This document shows, piece after piece, positions 7,994 to 16,197 of a DNA stretch of 64,000 nucleotides. Both the position numbers and the translations under genes were made by a program. Under the pieces are notes generated by a model. It searched no databases. It was given only the letters and a program-made list of their open reading frames with translations, and had not been told where the DNA came from. How positions within the stretch are numbered: the first letter of the stretch is position 1; every line of letters starts with the position of its first letter. Source of the DNA: Devosia litorisediminis (GTDB taxonomy: Bacteria > Pseudomonadota > Alphaproteobacteria > Rhizobiales > Devosiaceae); contig NZ_JAGXTP010000001.1 of assembly GCF_018334155.1 (NCBI RefSeq), positions 930,001 to 994,000 of the forward strand. Direction: 5' to 3'.

Positions 7994-8587
7994 ATGTCGT
8001 CACTGTGCCTGCCCGTTGAAACAGATCGCTTGTTGCTGCGCAGTTTTGCACGCGGCGACTTAGAAGGTTTGAGCGCCTATCACACCTTGCCATCCATGCA
8101 GCGCTATACCTTTAGCCACACGCGCGATCGCGAGCAGGTGGCCGGTGCGCTCAAGACGATGTGTGGACATGTCAGCCTGCAGCGTCCTGGCGACACTCTG
8201 ACATTGGCGATGGAAGACAAGCAAACCGCTCAGTTGATCGGGCATATCTCGCTGCACTGGTCCGATGCCACGGCAGGGCAGGGCGAAGTCCGCTTTTTGA
8301 TCAATCCGCGACATTCCGGACAGGGCTTTGCAGGCGAGGCGCTGACAGCATTGTTCGACATGGCGTTCGACCACTTTCATATTCATCGGCTGTTTGCCCG
8401 CTGTGATGGTCGTAATCACCACTCCATAAAGCTGCTGCAGCGACTCGGTATGCGGCTCGAAGCGCATTATCGGGAACATGCGCTGTTTCAAGGCGAATGG
8501 GATGAAGAACTGCATTTCGCAATTCTGGATCGCGAGTGGCAGCGTTCGAGCAAGGTCAAGGAATTGCCGCGCCATCGTGTCGCCTGA
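7994..8587 (+). CDS. GNAT N-acetyltransferase (RimJ/RimL type), copy 2
   Basis: 197-residue paralogue of the preceding gene. Shared landmarks are TDRLLLRSFARGDLEGL against TERLRLRPFTRGDVDGV at the N-terminus, the CoA loop NPRHSGQGFAGEALTALFD, and REHALFQGEWDEELHFAIL against REHAIFKSAWDEEFIYAIL at the end. GGAGGAG ahead of the ATG at 7994 fixes the start; the in-frame ATG at 7889 has none. The copies have diverged to roughly half identity by eye, so the duplication is old. Function beyond acetyl transfer is unknown. Confidence 0.87.
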   Translation: MSSLCLPVETDRLLLRSFARGDLEGLSAYHTLPSMQRYTFSHTRDREQVAGALKTMCGHVSLQRPGDTLTLAMEDKQTAQLIGHISLHWSDATAGQGEVRFLINPRHSGQGFAGEALTALFDMAFDHFHIHRLFARCDGRNHHSIKLLQRLGMRLEAHYREHALFQGEWDEELHFAILDREWQRSSKVKELPRHRVA

Positions 8588-8642
8588 TTTGCGTCCGGGA
8601 TCGAAAACACGGTATGTGCGCCTGATCTAGAGATTGGGCACC

Positions 8643-9461
8643 ATGGCCGGAACAGACTCCTCCATCGAAATCAAACTGCTGCCGACCCCGGTGGTGATCC
8701 TGTGCGAACCGCAACTGGGTGAGAATATTGGTACGGCAGCGCGCGCCATGGCCAATTTTGGGTTGTGGGATCTGCGCCTGGTGCGGCCTCGTGATGGCTG
8801 GCCCAACGAAAAGGCCATCGCCACTGCCTCTCGTGCCGATCACGTTATCAGCCGGGTTCGCGTCTTCGAGACGCTCGAAGCGGCGGTTGAGGATCTGACG
8901 CTGGTCTACGCGACCACGGCGCGCCTGCGTGGCATGCAGAAGGATGTGATCGGCCCTGACGAAGCGGCCAAGAGGATGGTTAGTCACATTGGCGGGGGGC
9001 AGAAGGCCGGTCTGCTGTTCGGGCGCGAAAAGTGGGGCCTGCTCAATGAGGAAGTTGCGTTGGCCGACATGATCGTGACTCTGCCGGTCGAACCCGCCTT
9101 TGCCTCTCTCAATATCGCGCAAGCCGTACTCATCCTGGCTTATGAGTGGCGGCGTCAGTCCGGGCAGGCAGACAATCTACCATTCGGCAGCCTGCTGCAT
9201 GATGTGGCGCCCCGAAGCGAACTGGTTGGCATGTTCGAGCACCTCGAAGGCGTGCTAGACGAGAGCGGCTTTTTTACCTCGCCCGAGAAACGACCGACGG
9301 TGATCGACAATTTGCGTACGGCGCTGACTCGAGGCAACTTCTCCTCGCAGGAGATACGCACGCTGCGCGGAGTGATCTCCTCGATTGACCGGCGACATCA
9401 GCGGCCCAATCCCAACCGACAAAAGCCGCTGCCCAAGAAGGACGCTGACAGCACCGACTGA
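8643..9461 (+). CDS. trmJ: tRNA (cytidine/uridine-2'-O-) methyltransferase TrmJ family
   Basis: SPOUT-class, trefoil-knot RNA methyltransferase. TrmJ uses SAM to methylate the ribose of position 32 in several tRNAs. The three knot motifs are in order: ILCEPQLGENIGTAARAMAN (about residue 21), GLLFGREKWGLLNEE (about 122) and SLNIAQAVLILAYEWRR (about 150). The C-terminal tail is basic and disordered. Length 272 fits. ATG at 8643 is chosen over a TTG nine bases upstream; the ribosome site is weak. It stands alone ahead of an MFS gene. Confidence 0.88.
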   Translation: MAGTDSSIEIKLLPTPVVILCEPQLGENIGTAARAMANFGLWDLRLVRPRDGWPNEKAIATASRADHVISRVRVFETLEAAVEDLTLVYATTARLRGMQKDVIGPDEAAKRMVSHIGGGQKAGLLFGREKWGLLNEEVALADMIVTLPVEPAFASLNIAQAVLILAYEWRRQSGQADNLPFGSLLHDVAPRSELVGMFEHLEGVLDESGFFTSPEKRPTVIDNLRTALTRGNFSSQEIRTLRGVISSIDRRHQRPNPNRQKPLPKKDADSTD

Positions 9462-9476
9462 GAATTCGGTGGGGCG

Positions 9477-9494
9477 AACGCTTTAAGCGTTTTT
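9477..9494 (+). terminator. Possible weak terminator after trmJ
   Basis: AACGC (9477-9481) and GCGTT (9487-9491) form a short stem with a TTTAA loop, followed by further T and then C. The stem is only five pairs, so this is a low-confidence call. Confidence 0.3.
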
Positions 9495-9534
9495 CGGCTT
9501 TGACAGTTCGCGGGCGCGGTGCACATTCGCCGCC

Positions 9535-10773
9535 ATGAGTAGCTCCACGCCCACTGACCCCTCGCGCGTTGCCTTTAGCTATAAGGGTTTCCGCTTTTTC
9601 TGGCTGACCACGCTGCTGGTCAGCTTTGCCGTGCAAATCATGTCTGTGTCGATCGCCTGGCAGATCTATGATGTGACAGGCAATGTTTTCCTGCTCGGTC
9701 TTGTCGGCTTGTCGCTTTTCCTGCCAGCGCTGCTGCTGATCCTTGTCACAGGACTGACCGCTGACCGTTTTAATCGTCGTGGTATCATGGCGTTTTGTCT
9801 GGGCGTGGAACTGTTGTGCGCATTGGGCTTTCTGGCGCTGGTCAATGCCGAGGCGCATGAAGTCTGGCCGATTTTCGGCATTCTGATCGTGCTGGGCACG
9901 GCGCGGGCTTTCTGGGGCCCCGCTGCGCAGTCGCTGGCGCCCAATCTGGTGCCGCCCGAAGCGCTATCGAACGCGATTACGGTCAATGCGTCGGCCTGGC
10001 AGTTCGCCTCGATCATGGGCCCGGCAGCGGGTGGATTGCTGTATGGTCTATCCCCGACAATTGCGTTTGGCACCGGCGCGGTGCTGCTGCTGGTGGCGAT
10101 GGTGTGCGTGCTGCTGATTCCCCGCCCGGCGCGGCGCGAGTCGCAGCAGGCGACCAGTCTTGAAGTCATCTTCGGCGGTTTCCGCTACATTTTCTCCAAC
10201 AAGGTGGTGCTGGGCGCCATCTCGCTGGACATGTTTGCTGTGCTGATGGGTGGGGCAGTGGCACTGCTGCCGGTCTATGTGAAGGACATCCTGCACGCAG
10301 GGCCAGAGGAGCTGGGTCTGCTGCGCGCGGCGCCAGGTATCGGCGCCATCGTGATGGCATTGTACCTGACGCGGTTTCCGATCCGCGATCATGCCGGCAA
10401 GGTGCTGTTCCTGTTCGTCGGCCTGTTTGGCGCTTTTACGGTGGTGTTTGGCCTGTCTACGACCGTGTGGATCTCCATTCCCGCACTGGCCCTGGTGGGC
10501 GCTGCAGACATGGTCAGCGTGACAATTCGCGAGACCATCATGCAGCTTTGGACCCCGGAAGAGGTTCGCGGCCGGGTCAACGCCGTCAATTCGGTGTTTA
10601 TCGGAGCCTCAAATGAGCTTGGTGAGTTCCGGGCGGGCACGGTGGCTCATTTTATTGGCCCGGTGGCAGCCGTTGCCATGGGTGGCTTTGGGGCAATTGC
10701 CATTGCTGTGATATGGAGCCGGGTGTTTCCGGGGCTGCGCGAGCAGCGGACACTCGACAAGAAGATGGCCTGA
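9535..10773 (+). CDS. MFS exporter (MFS_3/EntS-like)
   Basis: 412-residue major facilitator protein with twelve predicted helices. The opening FSYKGFRFFWLTTLLVSFAV, AWQIYDVTGN and the loop TADRFNRRGIM (the MFS motif A region) match the MFS_3 branch, which includes the enterobactin exporter EntS. The sixth and seventh helices are joined by a basic loop around RPARRESQQ. The TPEEVRGRVNAVNSVFIGASNELGEF segment near the end is characteristic of this branch. Substrate unknown; no siderophore genes are nearby. The rpsD promoter begins right after its stop. Confidence 0.85.
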   Translation: MSSSTPTDPSRVAFSYKGFRFFWLTTLLVSFAVQIMSVSIAWQIYDVTGNVFLLGLVGLSLFLPALLLILVTGLTADRFNRRGIMAFCLGVELLCALGFLALVNAEAHEVWPIFGILIVLGTARAFWGPAAQSLAPNLVPPEALSNAITVNASAWQFASIMGPAAGGLLYGLSPTIAFGTGAVLLLVAMVCVLLIPRPARRESQQATSLEVIFGGFRYIFSNKVVLGAISLDMFAVLMGGAVALLPVYVKDILHAGPEELGLLRAAPGIGAIVMALYLTRFPIRDHAGKVLFLFVGLFGAFTVVFGLSTTVWISIPALALVGAADMVSVTIRETIMQLWTPEEVRGRVNAVNSVFIGASNELGEFRAGTVAHFIGPVAAVAMGGFGAIAIAVIWSRVFPGLREQRTLDKKMA

Positions 10774-10786
10774 AACCCCGTCTGGC

Positions 10787-10815
10787 TTGACTCCGGGCCA
10801 TACCGGCGATATCAC
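10787..10815 (+). promoter_or_regulatory. Probable sigma-70 promoter of rpsD
   Basis: TTGACT (10787-10792) and TATCAC (10810-10815) are 17 bases apart. Transcription would begin near 10822, giving an unusually long leader of about 120 bases before the rpsD ATG. That leader may hold a control element but I see no definite structure in it. Confidence 0.5.
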
Positions 10816-10943
10816 CCGCGCACCTATCGAGACCTATGGTCCGTAGGCGCACCCGGGATCTCCTAAAATAATTGGGGTCTGTCGGTCACTCGCAAGGGTG
10901 GCAGAGGAGGGCGCGATCCATTCAATCAAGAAAAGGATACGCG

Positions 10944-11561
10944 ATGTCGAAGCGTCATTCAGCCAAATACAAAATTGACCGCCGTCTTGGCGAAAACATC
11001 TGGGGTCGTCCGAAGTCCCCACTGAACGCCCGTGCCTATGGCCCCGGCCAGCACGGTCAGCGCCGCAAGGGCAAGCTTTCGGACTACGGTCTGCAGCTGC
11101 GCGCCAAGCAGAAGCTGAAGGGCTATTACGGTTCGGTCACGGAAAAGGCGTTCAAGCGCCTCTACACCGAAGCTGCCCGCGTCAAGGGTGATACCGGCGA
11201 AAACCTGATCGGCCTGCTCGAGAGCCGTCTGGACGCGATCGTGTATCGTGCGAAGTTCGTTGCCACTGTGTTTGCTGCACGCCAGTTTGTCAGCCACGGC
11301 CACATCATGGTCAACGGCCAGCGCGTCAACATTCCGTCCTACCAGGTCAAGGTCGGCGACAAGATCGAAGTGCGTGATCGCTCCAAGCAGCTGACCGTGC
11401 TGCTCGAAGCCACTCAGTTGGCCGAGCGCGACGTTCCTGATTATGTTGACGTCGACCACAACAAGATGACCGCAACCTATGTGCGTGTTCCCGCGCTGTC
11501 GGATGTGCCTTATCCGGTTCAGATGGAACCAAACCTGGTCGTCGAATTCTACTCGCGCTAA
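10944..11561 (+). CDS. rpsD: 30S ribosomal protein S4
   Basis: Primary 16S rRNA-binding protein of the small subunit that nucleates 30S assembly. At 205 residues it is full length. The N-terminal globular part carries [20 protein letters not shown] and [16 protein letters not shown], and the S4 RNA-binding domain follows near residue 95 ([37 protein letters not shown]). The ATG at 10944 follows AAGGA; a longer in-frame extension to 10872 has no family similarity. As in many alphaproteobacteria it is a single-gene unit outside the ribosomal operons, with its own promoter and a strong terminator. Confidence 0.98.
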   Translation: MSKRHSAKYKIDRRLGENIWGRPKSPLNARAYGPGQHGQRRKGKLSDYGLQLRAKQKLKGYYGSVTEKAFKRLYTEAARVKGDTGENLIGLLESRLDAIVYRAKFVATVFAARQFVSHGHIMVNGQRVNIPSYQVKVGDKIEVRDRSKQLTVLLEATQLAERDVPDYVDVDHNKMTATYVRVPALSDVPYPVQMEPNLVVEFYSR

Positions 11562-11585
11562 GCGAAACCGAATTGCCAAATTAGA

Positions 11586-11615
11586 AAGGGCCGCTCCTCA
11601 GGGAGCGGCCCTTTT
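11586..11615 (+). terminator. Rho-independent terminator of rpsD
   Basis: AAGGGCCGCTCC (11586-11597) pairs with GGAGCGGCCCTT (11602-11613) around TCAG and runs into TTTT. The reverse side also ends in TTTCTAA, so it may serve the convergent sbmA gene too. Confidence 0.9.
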
Positions 11616-11636
11616 GCTTTGATGGACCGGCTGGCC

Positions 11637-12938
11637 CTAGAACTGGGCTGGTTGACGAGGGACGTCGTCGCTGGTCGGCGCTTCGGCCAGCCCTTGCAGG
11701 AAGATCGGGTCGTCATAATCGTTGGCAGCAATCGCGTTGGACGGGATGTTGCTCTCGAAGGCACGCAGACGCTTGAACACCGAAATCAGCGAGATGATGG
11801 TGGTCCAGGAACTGGCGAGGAATTTGAACGAATCCTCGACCTGGCCGAAGGCGTTGCTGACCTGCTGAAACAGGCCCAGCGTTAGCGTGCCGGCGACAAT
11901 GGACGGCCCCATGGCGATCAGCGGGACAAAATTGGAGCCCTGTAGATAGGCGTAGCGGGCAATGTTGAAATAGAGGTAGTGCCGGTACAGCCGGAAGTAG
12001 TTGTGCTGCATGTTGATAAACAACTGCCGCACGGTCACCGGCTCTGCGCGCTCCCCACTGTCTTCGCCATAGACCAGCTCCTTGCGGAAGGCGGCCTCGA
12101 CCTTCTGGTTTTCAAATTCCAGTCCGGGCAGTTTCCAGCCAACAGCGGCCAACAGGACGGTGCCGAAGGCCGACGACACCAGTGCGACCCAGACCAGGCT
12201 GCCATTGACTGCGCCGAAGAAGGGCAGCTCGGTAATGTTGTTGGACAATTCCCAAAGCAACGGGAGGAAGACAATCAGGGTCATCACCGAGGCTACCAGG
12301 GACACTGCCAGGCCTTCGACAATGTTGGCGAAGCGCTGGGTATCTTCCTGCACGCGCTGGGAGGCGCCTTCGATATGACGCAGGTGCTGCCAGTGGCTGA
12401 GATAGAAAAAACTCATAGCCCGGCGCCAGCGGAACAGGAAGTGGGCGATGAAGAAGGCGTTGAGCACCAGCACAGTGATGTTGGGGATCAACACATAGGC
12501 GACGGTCCAGATTTCGCCGAGGAACTGGTCGAGCGTCACGGTGCCCGGCGTGGTCAGGGCAGATTGAATGAGATTGTAGAACGATCCGTACCAGTCGTTG
12601 AGCCAGGCGCTGATCTGGACGTTGAAATACACCACCTCGATGATAGTGACGCTGCCTACCACGGACCACCAGTACCAGCGGCGATTGCCGCCGACCCAGT
12701 ACCAAGGCACGCAGAACAGGTAGCCGGTGAACAGGACATATTGGTAGAGCCATACCTTGTCGGGCGAAAAGAACGGTGCCGGATCGGCTTCGCTGGGCGT
12801 GATACCGAGCCAGGGACCAAGGCTGAAAACGGATTCCAGTTGGCCTCCGATCGTGTACCAGGCGACCATGACGACGGCGATCCAGCACAGGGCCGCCGAG
12901 AAAAACAGACGAGGATTGGGAAAAAAAGAGCGAAACAC
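11637..12938 (-). CDS. sbmA: SbmA/BacA-like peptide antibiotic transporter
   Basis: 433-residue inner-membrane protein of the SbmA/BacA family, an ABC-exporter-like membrane domain with no ATPase domain that works by proton motive force. The family imports proline-rich peptides and microcins; in rhizobia and Brucella BacA is needed for chronic infection and for very-long-chain fatty acids in lipid A. Diagnostic segments are the aromatic VPWYWVGGNRRWYWWSVVG near residue 78, HIEGASQRVQEDTQRFA near 188 and FGQVEDSFKFLASSWTTIIS near 383. It is convergent with rpsD and divergent from ttcA. Host association cannot be inferred from this gene alone, as free-living relatives also carry it. Confidence 0.92.
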   Translation of the reverse strand: MFRSFFPNPRLFFSAALCWIAVVMVAWYTIGGQLESVFSLGPWLGITPSEADPAPFFSPDKVWLYQYVLFTGYLFCVPWYWVGGNRRWYWWSVVGSVTIIEVVYFNVQISAWLNDWYGSFYNLIQSALTTPGTVTLDQFLGEIWTVAYVLIPNITVLVLNAFFIAHFLFRWRRAMSFFYLSHWQHLRHIEGASQRVQEDTQRFANIVEGLAVSLVASVMTLIVFLPLLWELSNNITELPFFGAVNGSLVWVALVSSAFGTVLLAAVGWKLPGLEFENQKVEAAFRKELVYGEDSGERAEPVTVRQLFINMQHNYFRLYRHYLYFNIARYAYLQGSNFVPLIAMGPSIVAGTLTLGLFQQVSNAFGQVEDSFKFLASSWTTIISLISVFKRLRAFESNIPSNAIAANDYDDPIFLQGLAEAPTSDDVPRQPAQF

Positions 12939-13103
12939 CGCGAAACTCCTGGGTGTCGGAAAGACAGCTTCATCTAGCCGTCACATTTCGACTAAGGCAA
13001 GCCGAGGAAGTTAATGTTTGGTAAGGTTTGCCGCTGTTGCTGCCCCTTTCCCTCTCTGCTCAGGAGGGTTATCAGCAGGGAACTGACAGAAAGAGAGTTT
13101 GGC

Positions 13104-13988
13104 ATGAGTGAAGGCGTGATGAGCGCGGTCATGGACCCGGCGCCGGCTGACACTGATGATGCTGCGGCTGGTGCGCATCCAATCTATGCCAACGCACCGC
13201 GGTCTGTGGGATTCAACAAGCTGCGCAAGCGGCTGATCCGCCATACGCGTGAAGCATTGGAGAAGTTCTCCATGGTGCGTGCTGGCGAGAAGTGGCTGGT
13301 AGCGCTGAGCGGCGGCAAGGATAGCTATGGCATGCTGGCGCTGCTACTGGACCTGAAATGGCGTGGGTTGCTGCCGGTAGAATTGCTGGTCTGCAACCTC
13401 GATCAGGGGCAGCCCAACTTCCCCAAGCATATCCTGCCCCAATACCTCAGCGGTATCGGTGTGCCGCATCGCATCGAATACAGGGACACCTATTCGATCG
13501 TCACCTCCAAACTGCCGGTGGGGGCGACCTATTGCTCACTCTGCTCACGGCTGCGTCGCGGCAATCTCTATCGCATTGCGCGTGAAGAGGGCTGTACCGC
13601 GCTGGTGCTGGGCCATCATCGCGACGATAGCCTCGAGACCTTCTTCATGAACCTGTTCCATGGCGGCAAGGTTGCGGCCATGCCGCCGCGCCTGCTCAAC
13701 GACGAGGGCGACATCGAAGTGTTGCGGCCACTGATCTTTTGTGGCGAGGACGACCTGCAGCGGTTCTCCGATGCGATGGCGTTTCCGATCATCCCCTGCG
13801 ATTTGTGCGGCAGTCAGGATGGCCTTGAGCGCAATGCAATGAAGGCCATGCTGGCCGATATCGAAAAGCGCATGCCGGGCCGCAAGGATGTGATGATCCG
13901 GGCGATGGGCAATATCAATGCCAGCCATATGCTCGATACGAAACTGTTTGATTTCAACGCCCTGTTTGACAAGAGGACTGAGACTTGA
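13104..13988 (+). CDS. ttcA: tRNA 2-thiocytidine biosynthesis protein TtcA
   Basis: Fe-S, ATP-dependent enzyme that thiolates cytidine 32 in certain tRNAs. The PP-loop ATP-binding motif [13 protein letters not shown] is near residue 66, followed by the cysteine pairs [11 protein letters not shown] (near 144) and PCDLCGSQ (near 232) that hold the cluster and the persulfide. [19 protein letters not shown] is the usual downstream block. The ATG at 13104 is preferred over the 30-codon longer frame beginning at 13014, which has no family similarity. Its TGA overlaps the TTG start of the next gene. Length 294 residues fits. Confidence 0.95.
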   Translation: MSEGVMSAVMDPAPADTDDAAAGAHPIYANAPRSVGFNKLRKRLIRHTREALEKFSMVRAGEKWLVALSGGKDSYGMLALLLDLKWRGLLPVELLVCNLDQGQPNFPKHILPQYLSGIGVPHRIEYRDTYSIVTSKLPVGATYCSLCSRLRRGNLYRIAREEGCTALVLGHHRDDSLETFFMNLFHGGKVAAMPPRLLNDEGDIEVLRPLIFCGEDDLQRFSDAMAFPIIPCDLCGSQDGLERNAMKAMLADIEKRMPGRKDVMIRAMGNINASHMLDTKLFDFNALFDKRTET

Positions 13989-14803
13989 CCTTTGACGTGA
14001 TGGAACTCGCCAATATCCTGCGTGACGCTGCGCGCGCCGAAGCGCTGCCGCGCTTCCGGCGGCTGGACGCGTCAATGGTGACCACCAAGACATCGGCTAT
14101 CGATCTGGTCACCGAGGCTGACGTGGCGACTGAAGAGGCCATTAAGGCTGCCATCACGCAATGGATGCCCGAAGCGCTCTTCGTCGGAGAGGAATCGGTG
14201 GCTGCTGATCCGGCGCTACTCGGACGATTGGCCGACGCAGATCTGGCGGTGGTGGTTGACCCGATTGATGGCACCGCCAACTACGCGGCTGGTCTGCCAC
14301 TGTTTGCGACCATGGCGGCGGTTGTGTCCAAGGGCGAGACAATTGCCGGCATCATCTATGACCCGATGGGCGATGACTGGGTGATGGCAGAAAAGGGCAG
14401 TGGCGCCTGGCTGCGCCGACCCAATGGCGAAGCAGTGCGGATCAATGTGGCGCAAAAACTGCCAATGGCCGAAATGGTAGGCACGGCCTCGGTCGGGTTC
14501 ATGCCGCCTGAGTCACGGGCGGAAGTGCTCAGCAATGCGATCAAGGTGCGCATGATCGTCAATTACCGGGTGGCGGGGCACGAATATCGCACCTTCGCCT
14601 CGGGCCACACGCAGTTCGTTTGCTTCAACAAGCTGATGCCATGGGATCATCTGGCTGGTGTGTTGATCAGTCAGGAGGCCGGGGCCTTTGCGGCGCGGCT
14701 GGATGGTCAACCCTATCTACCTCACCATGTCGATGGTGGACTATTGGTGGCAGTTGATCTTGATAGCTGGGACGAATTGCGCCGCGAGGTCTTCACCTAC
14801 TAG
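13985..14803 (+). CDS. Inositol monophosphatase family protein
   Basis: 272-residue Mg-dependent, Li-sensitive phosphatase fold. Metal ligands appear in order: FVGEESVA near residue 59, [17 protein letters not shown] near 88, and [17 protein letters not shown] near 218. Substrate could be inositol phosphate, histidinol phosphate or 3'-phosphoadenosine phosphates; the sequence does not decide. I start it at TTG 13985, which overlaps the ttcA stop (TTGA) and lies nine bases after AGAGG; the ATG at 14000 is the alternative. Overlap with ttcA indicates one operon. Confidence 0.88.
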   Translation: MTFDVMELANILRDAARAEALPRFRRLDASMVTTKTSAIDLVTEADVATEEAIKAAITQWMPEALFVGEESVAADPALLGRLADADLAVVVDPIDGTANYAAGLPLFATMAAVVSKGETIAGIIYDPMGDDWVMAEKGSGAWLRRPNGEAVRINVAQKLPMAEMVGTASVGFMPPESRAEVLSNAIKVRMIVNYRVAGHEYRTFASGHTQFVCFNKLMPWDHLAGVLISQEAGAFAARLDGQPYLPHHVDGGLLVAVDLDSWDELRREVFTY

Positions 14804-14832
14804 GTGGCCCAAACGATCAGGATCGAAGGGTC

Positions 14833-14862
14833 TTGCGGATTACATAAGTCTGTGCTTATGTA
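14833..14862 (+). promoter_or_regulatory. Promoter of the ArsR-SRPBCC operon
   Basis: TTGCGG (14833-14838) and TATGTA (14857-14862) are 18 bases apart. The start point would fall within a few bases of the ATG at 14868, so the mRNA is nearly leaderless. The spacer and the -10 box are inside the operator dyad. Confidence 0.5.
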
Positions 14863-14864
14863 AT
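14839..14864. promoter_or_regulatory. Probable ArsR autoregulatory operator
   Basis: ATTACATAAG (14839-14848) and CTTATGTAAT (14855-14864) are perfect 10-base complements around TCTGTG. The dyad ends three bases before the ArsR start codon and covers the -10 box, which is where an ArsR repressor of its own gene binds. Confidence 0.75.
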
Positions 14865-14867
14865 GAC

Positions 14868-15182
14868 ATGAGCGAAACAGACATTTTCAAAGTTCTGGCC
14901 GATCCGACTCGCCGCGCCGTGCTGGAGCGTCTGGCCAGTGATGAACTGACGGCTACGCAGTTGCGAGAAGGCTTTGCCATTTCGCAGCCGGCGATGAGCC
15001 AGCATCTGGCCGTGCTGCGCGGGGCTGGACTGATTAGCGAGCGCCGCGAAGGCCGCTTTGCCCACTATCGCGTGGCGCCCGAAGGGCTGGCGCCGCTGCA
15101 TGCGTGGATTGCGCGCTATCGTGCCTTCTGGCCCACCCGGATCGACAATCTCAAAGACCTGCTCAAGGAGATGGATCAATGA
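14868..15182 (+). CDS. ArsR-family winged-helix regulator
   Basis: 104-residue ArsR/SmtB-fold repressor. The helix-turn-helix reads VLADPTRRAVLERLASDELT, then FAISQPAMSQHLAVLRGAGL, then the wing ISERREGRFAHYRVAPEG. There is no cysteine metal site, so it belongs to the non-metal branch that is usually paired with an SRPBCC protein, as here. The ATG at 14868 follows a perfect operator dyad and a promoter that predicts an almost leaderless message. Its stop overlaps the start of the SRPBCC gene (ATGA). Confidence 0.9.
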   Translation: MSETDIFKVLADPTRRAVLERLASDELTATQLREGFAISQPAMSQHLAVLRGAGLISERREGRFAHYRVAPEGLAPLHAWIARYRAFWPTRIDNLKDLLKEMDQ

Positions 15183-15520
15183 CGTCGGAGACAGACGCGT
15201 TGGTGTTTGAATGCAGTCTGGACGCGCCGCCGGAGAAGGTGTGGCGGGCCTTGACCATTCCTGAGTATTTGTCGCGCTGGCTCAAGCCGGCTGACGATAT
15301 CGAACTGGCGGTGGTGACAGCAGAAGAGAACAAGAGCCTGACCTATCGCTGGCGCGAGGCCGGGCAGGGCGCAGTGACCGATGCCGAGGACAGTCTGGTG
15401 ACGTTCGAACTGACGCCGAACGACGATGGCGGCACATGGTTCAAGCTGACCCATGCCCCGATGACCGTACCGGTTGCTGCCAATAGCAATTGCGTCAATG
15501 CGCTGCTGATGGCCGCCTAA
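15179..15520 (+). CDS. SRPBCC (AHSA1-like) domain protein
   Basis: 113-residue protein with the START/AHSA1 fold, a deep hydrophobic pocket that binds unknown small ligands. The typical opening is FECSLDAPPEKVWRALTIPE, with YLSRWLKP just after, and the body ends in HAPMTVPVAANSNCVNALLM. It is somewhat shorter than the usual 140-160 residues, lacking part of the C-terminal helix. It overlaps the ArsR gene by four bases. ArsR-SRPBCC pairs are widespread; the SRPBCC protein is thought to act with the regulator's signal, but no ligand is known. Confidence 0.85.
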   Translation: MTSETDALVFECSLDAPPEKVWRALTIPEYLSRWLKPADDIELAVVTAEENKSLTYRWREAGQGAVTDAEDSLVTFELTPNDDGGTWFKLTHAPMTVPVAANSNCVNALLMAA

Positions 15521-15556
15521 ACCTGAATCAAATCAATGCTGAACGGAGGTTCGCCA

Positions 15557-16186
15557 ATGCGCGACATGATGCAACTCGTCCCTATGGTGGTGGAGCAATC
15601 GAGCCGCGGGGAGCGGAGCTTTGATATCTATTCGCGTCTACTGCGCGAGCGGATCATTTTCGTCAATGGCCAGATTGAGGACAATATGGCAGCGCTGGTC
15701 TGCGCGCAGTTGCTGTTTCTGGAAGCCGACAATCCCAAAAAGGAGATCTATCTCTATATCAACTCGCCCGGCGGCGTGATGACGTCGGCCTTTGCCATGT
15801 ACGACACCATGCAGTTTATAACCGCGCCGGTTGGCACGCTGTGCATGGGAATGGCCATGTCGGCGGGTTCGTTCCTGTTGATGGCGGGTGCGCCCGGTGC
15901 GCGAGCCTGCCTGCCCAATGCCTCGGTGATGCTGCATCAGCCCAGCGGCGGGTTTCAGGGGCAGGTGACTGACATCATGCTTCATGCACGAGAGAGTGAA
16001 CGGGTGAAGCGCCGTTCCAATGAGCTCTATGCCAAGCATTGTGGGCATAGCTATGAGGAGGTTGTTGCCGCGTTGGAGCGCGACAATTTCATGACCCCCG
16101 AACAAGCCAGGGACTGGGGTATCATCGACCACGTCTATCGCGACCGCAGCGAGATCGAGGTGCTGACGCCCCCCGATGCCGAGTAG
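15557..16186 (+). CDS. ATP-dependent Clp protease proteolytic subunit (ClpP paralogue)
   Basis: 209-residue ClpP-family serine protease that forms the barrel of Clp complexes. The opening [20 protein letters not shown] and [19 protein letters not shown] are classic. Catalytic Ser is in [20 protein letters not shown], His in [12 protein letters not shown] and Asp in [24 protein letters not shown] sits before the ATG at 15557, which rules out the TTG 21 bases upstream. No clpX, tig or lon flanks it, so this is probably a secondary copy and not the housekeeping clpP; hence no symbol is assigned. Confidence 0.93.
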   Translation: MRDMMQLVPMVVEQSSRGERSFDIYSRLLRERIIFVNGQIEDNMAALVCAQLLFLEADNPKKEIYLYINSPGGVMTSAFAMYDTMQFITAPVGTLCMGMAMSAGSFLLMAGAPGARACLPNASVMLHQPSGGFQGQVTDIMLHARESERVKRRSNELYAKHCGHSYEEVVAALERDNFMTPEQARDWGIIDHVYRDRSEIEVLTPPDAE

Positions 16187-16197
16187 TACTGCTCCGA

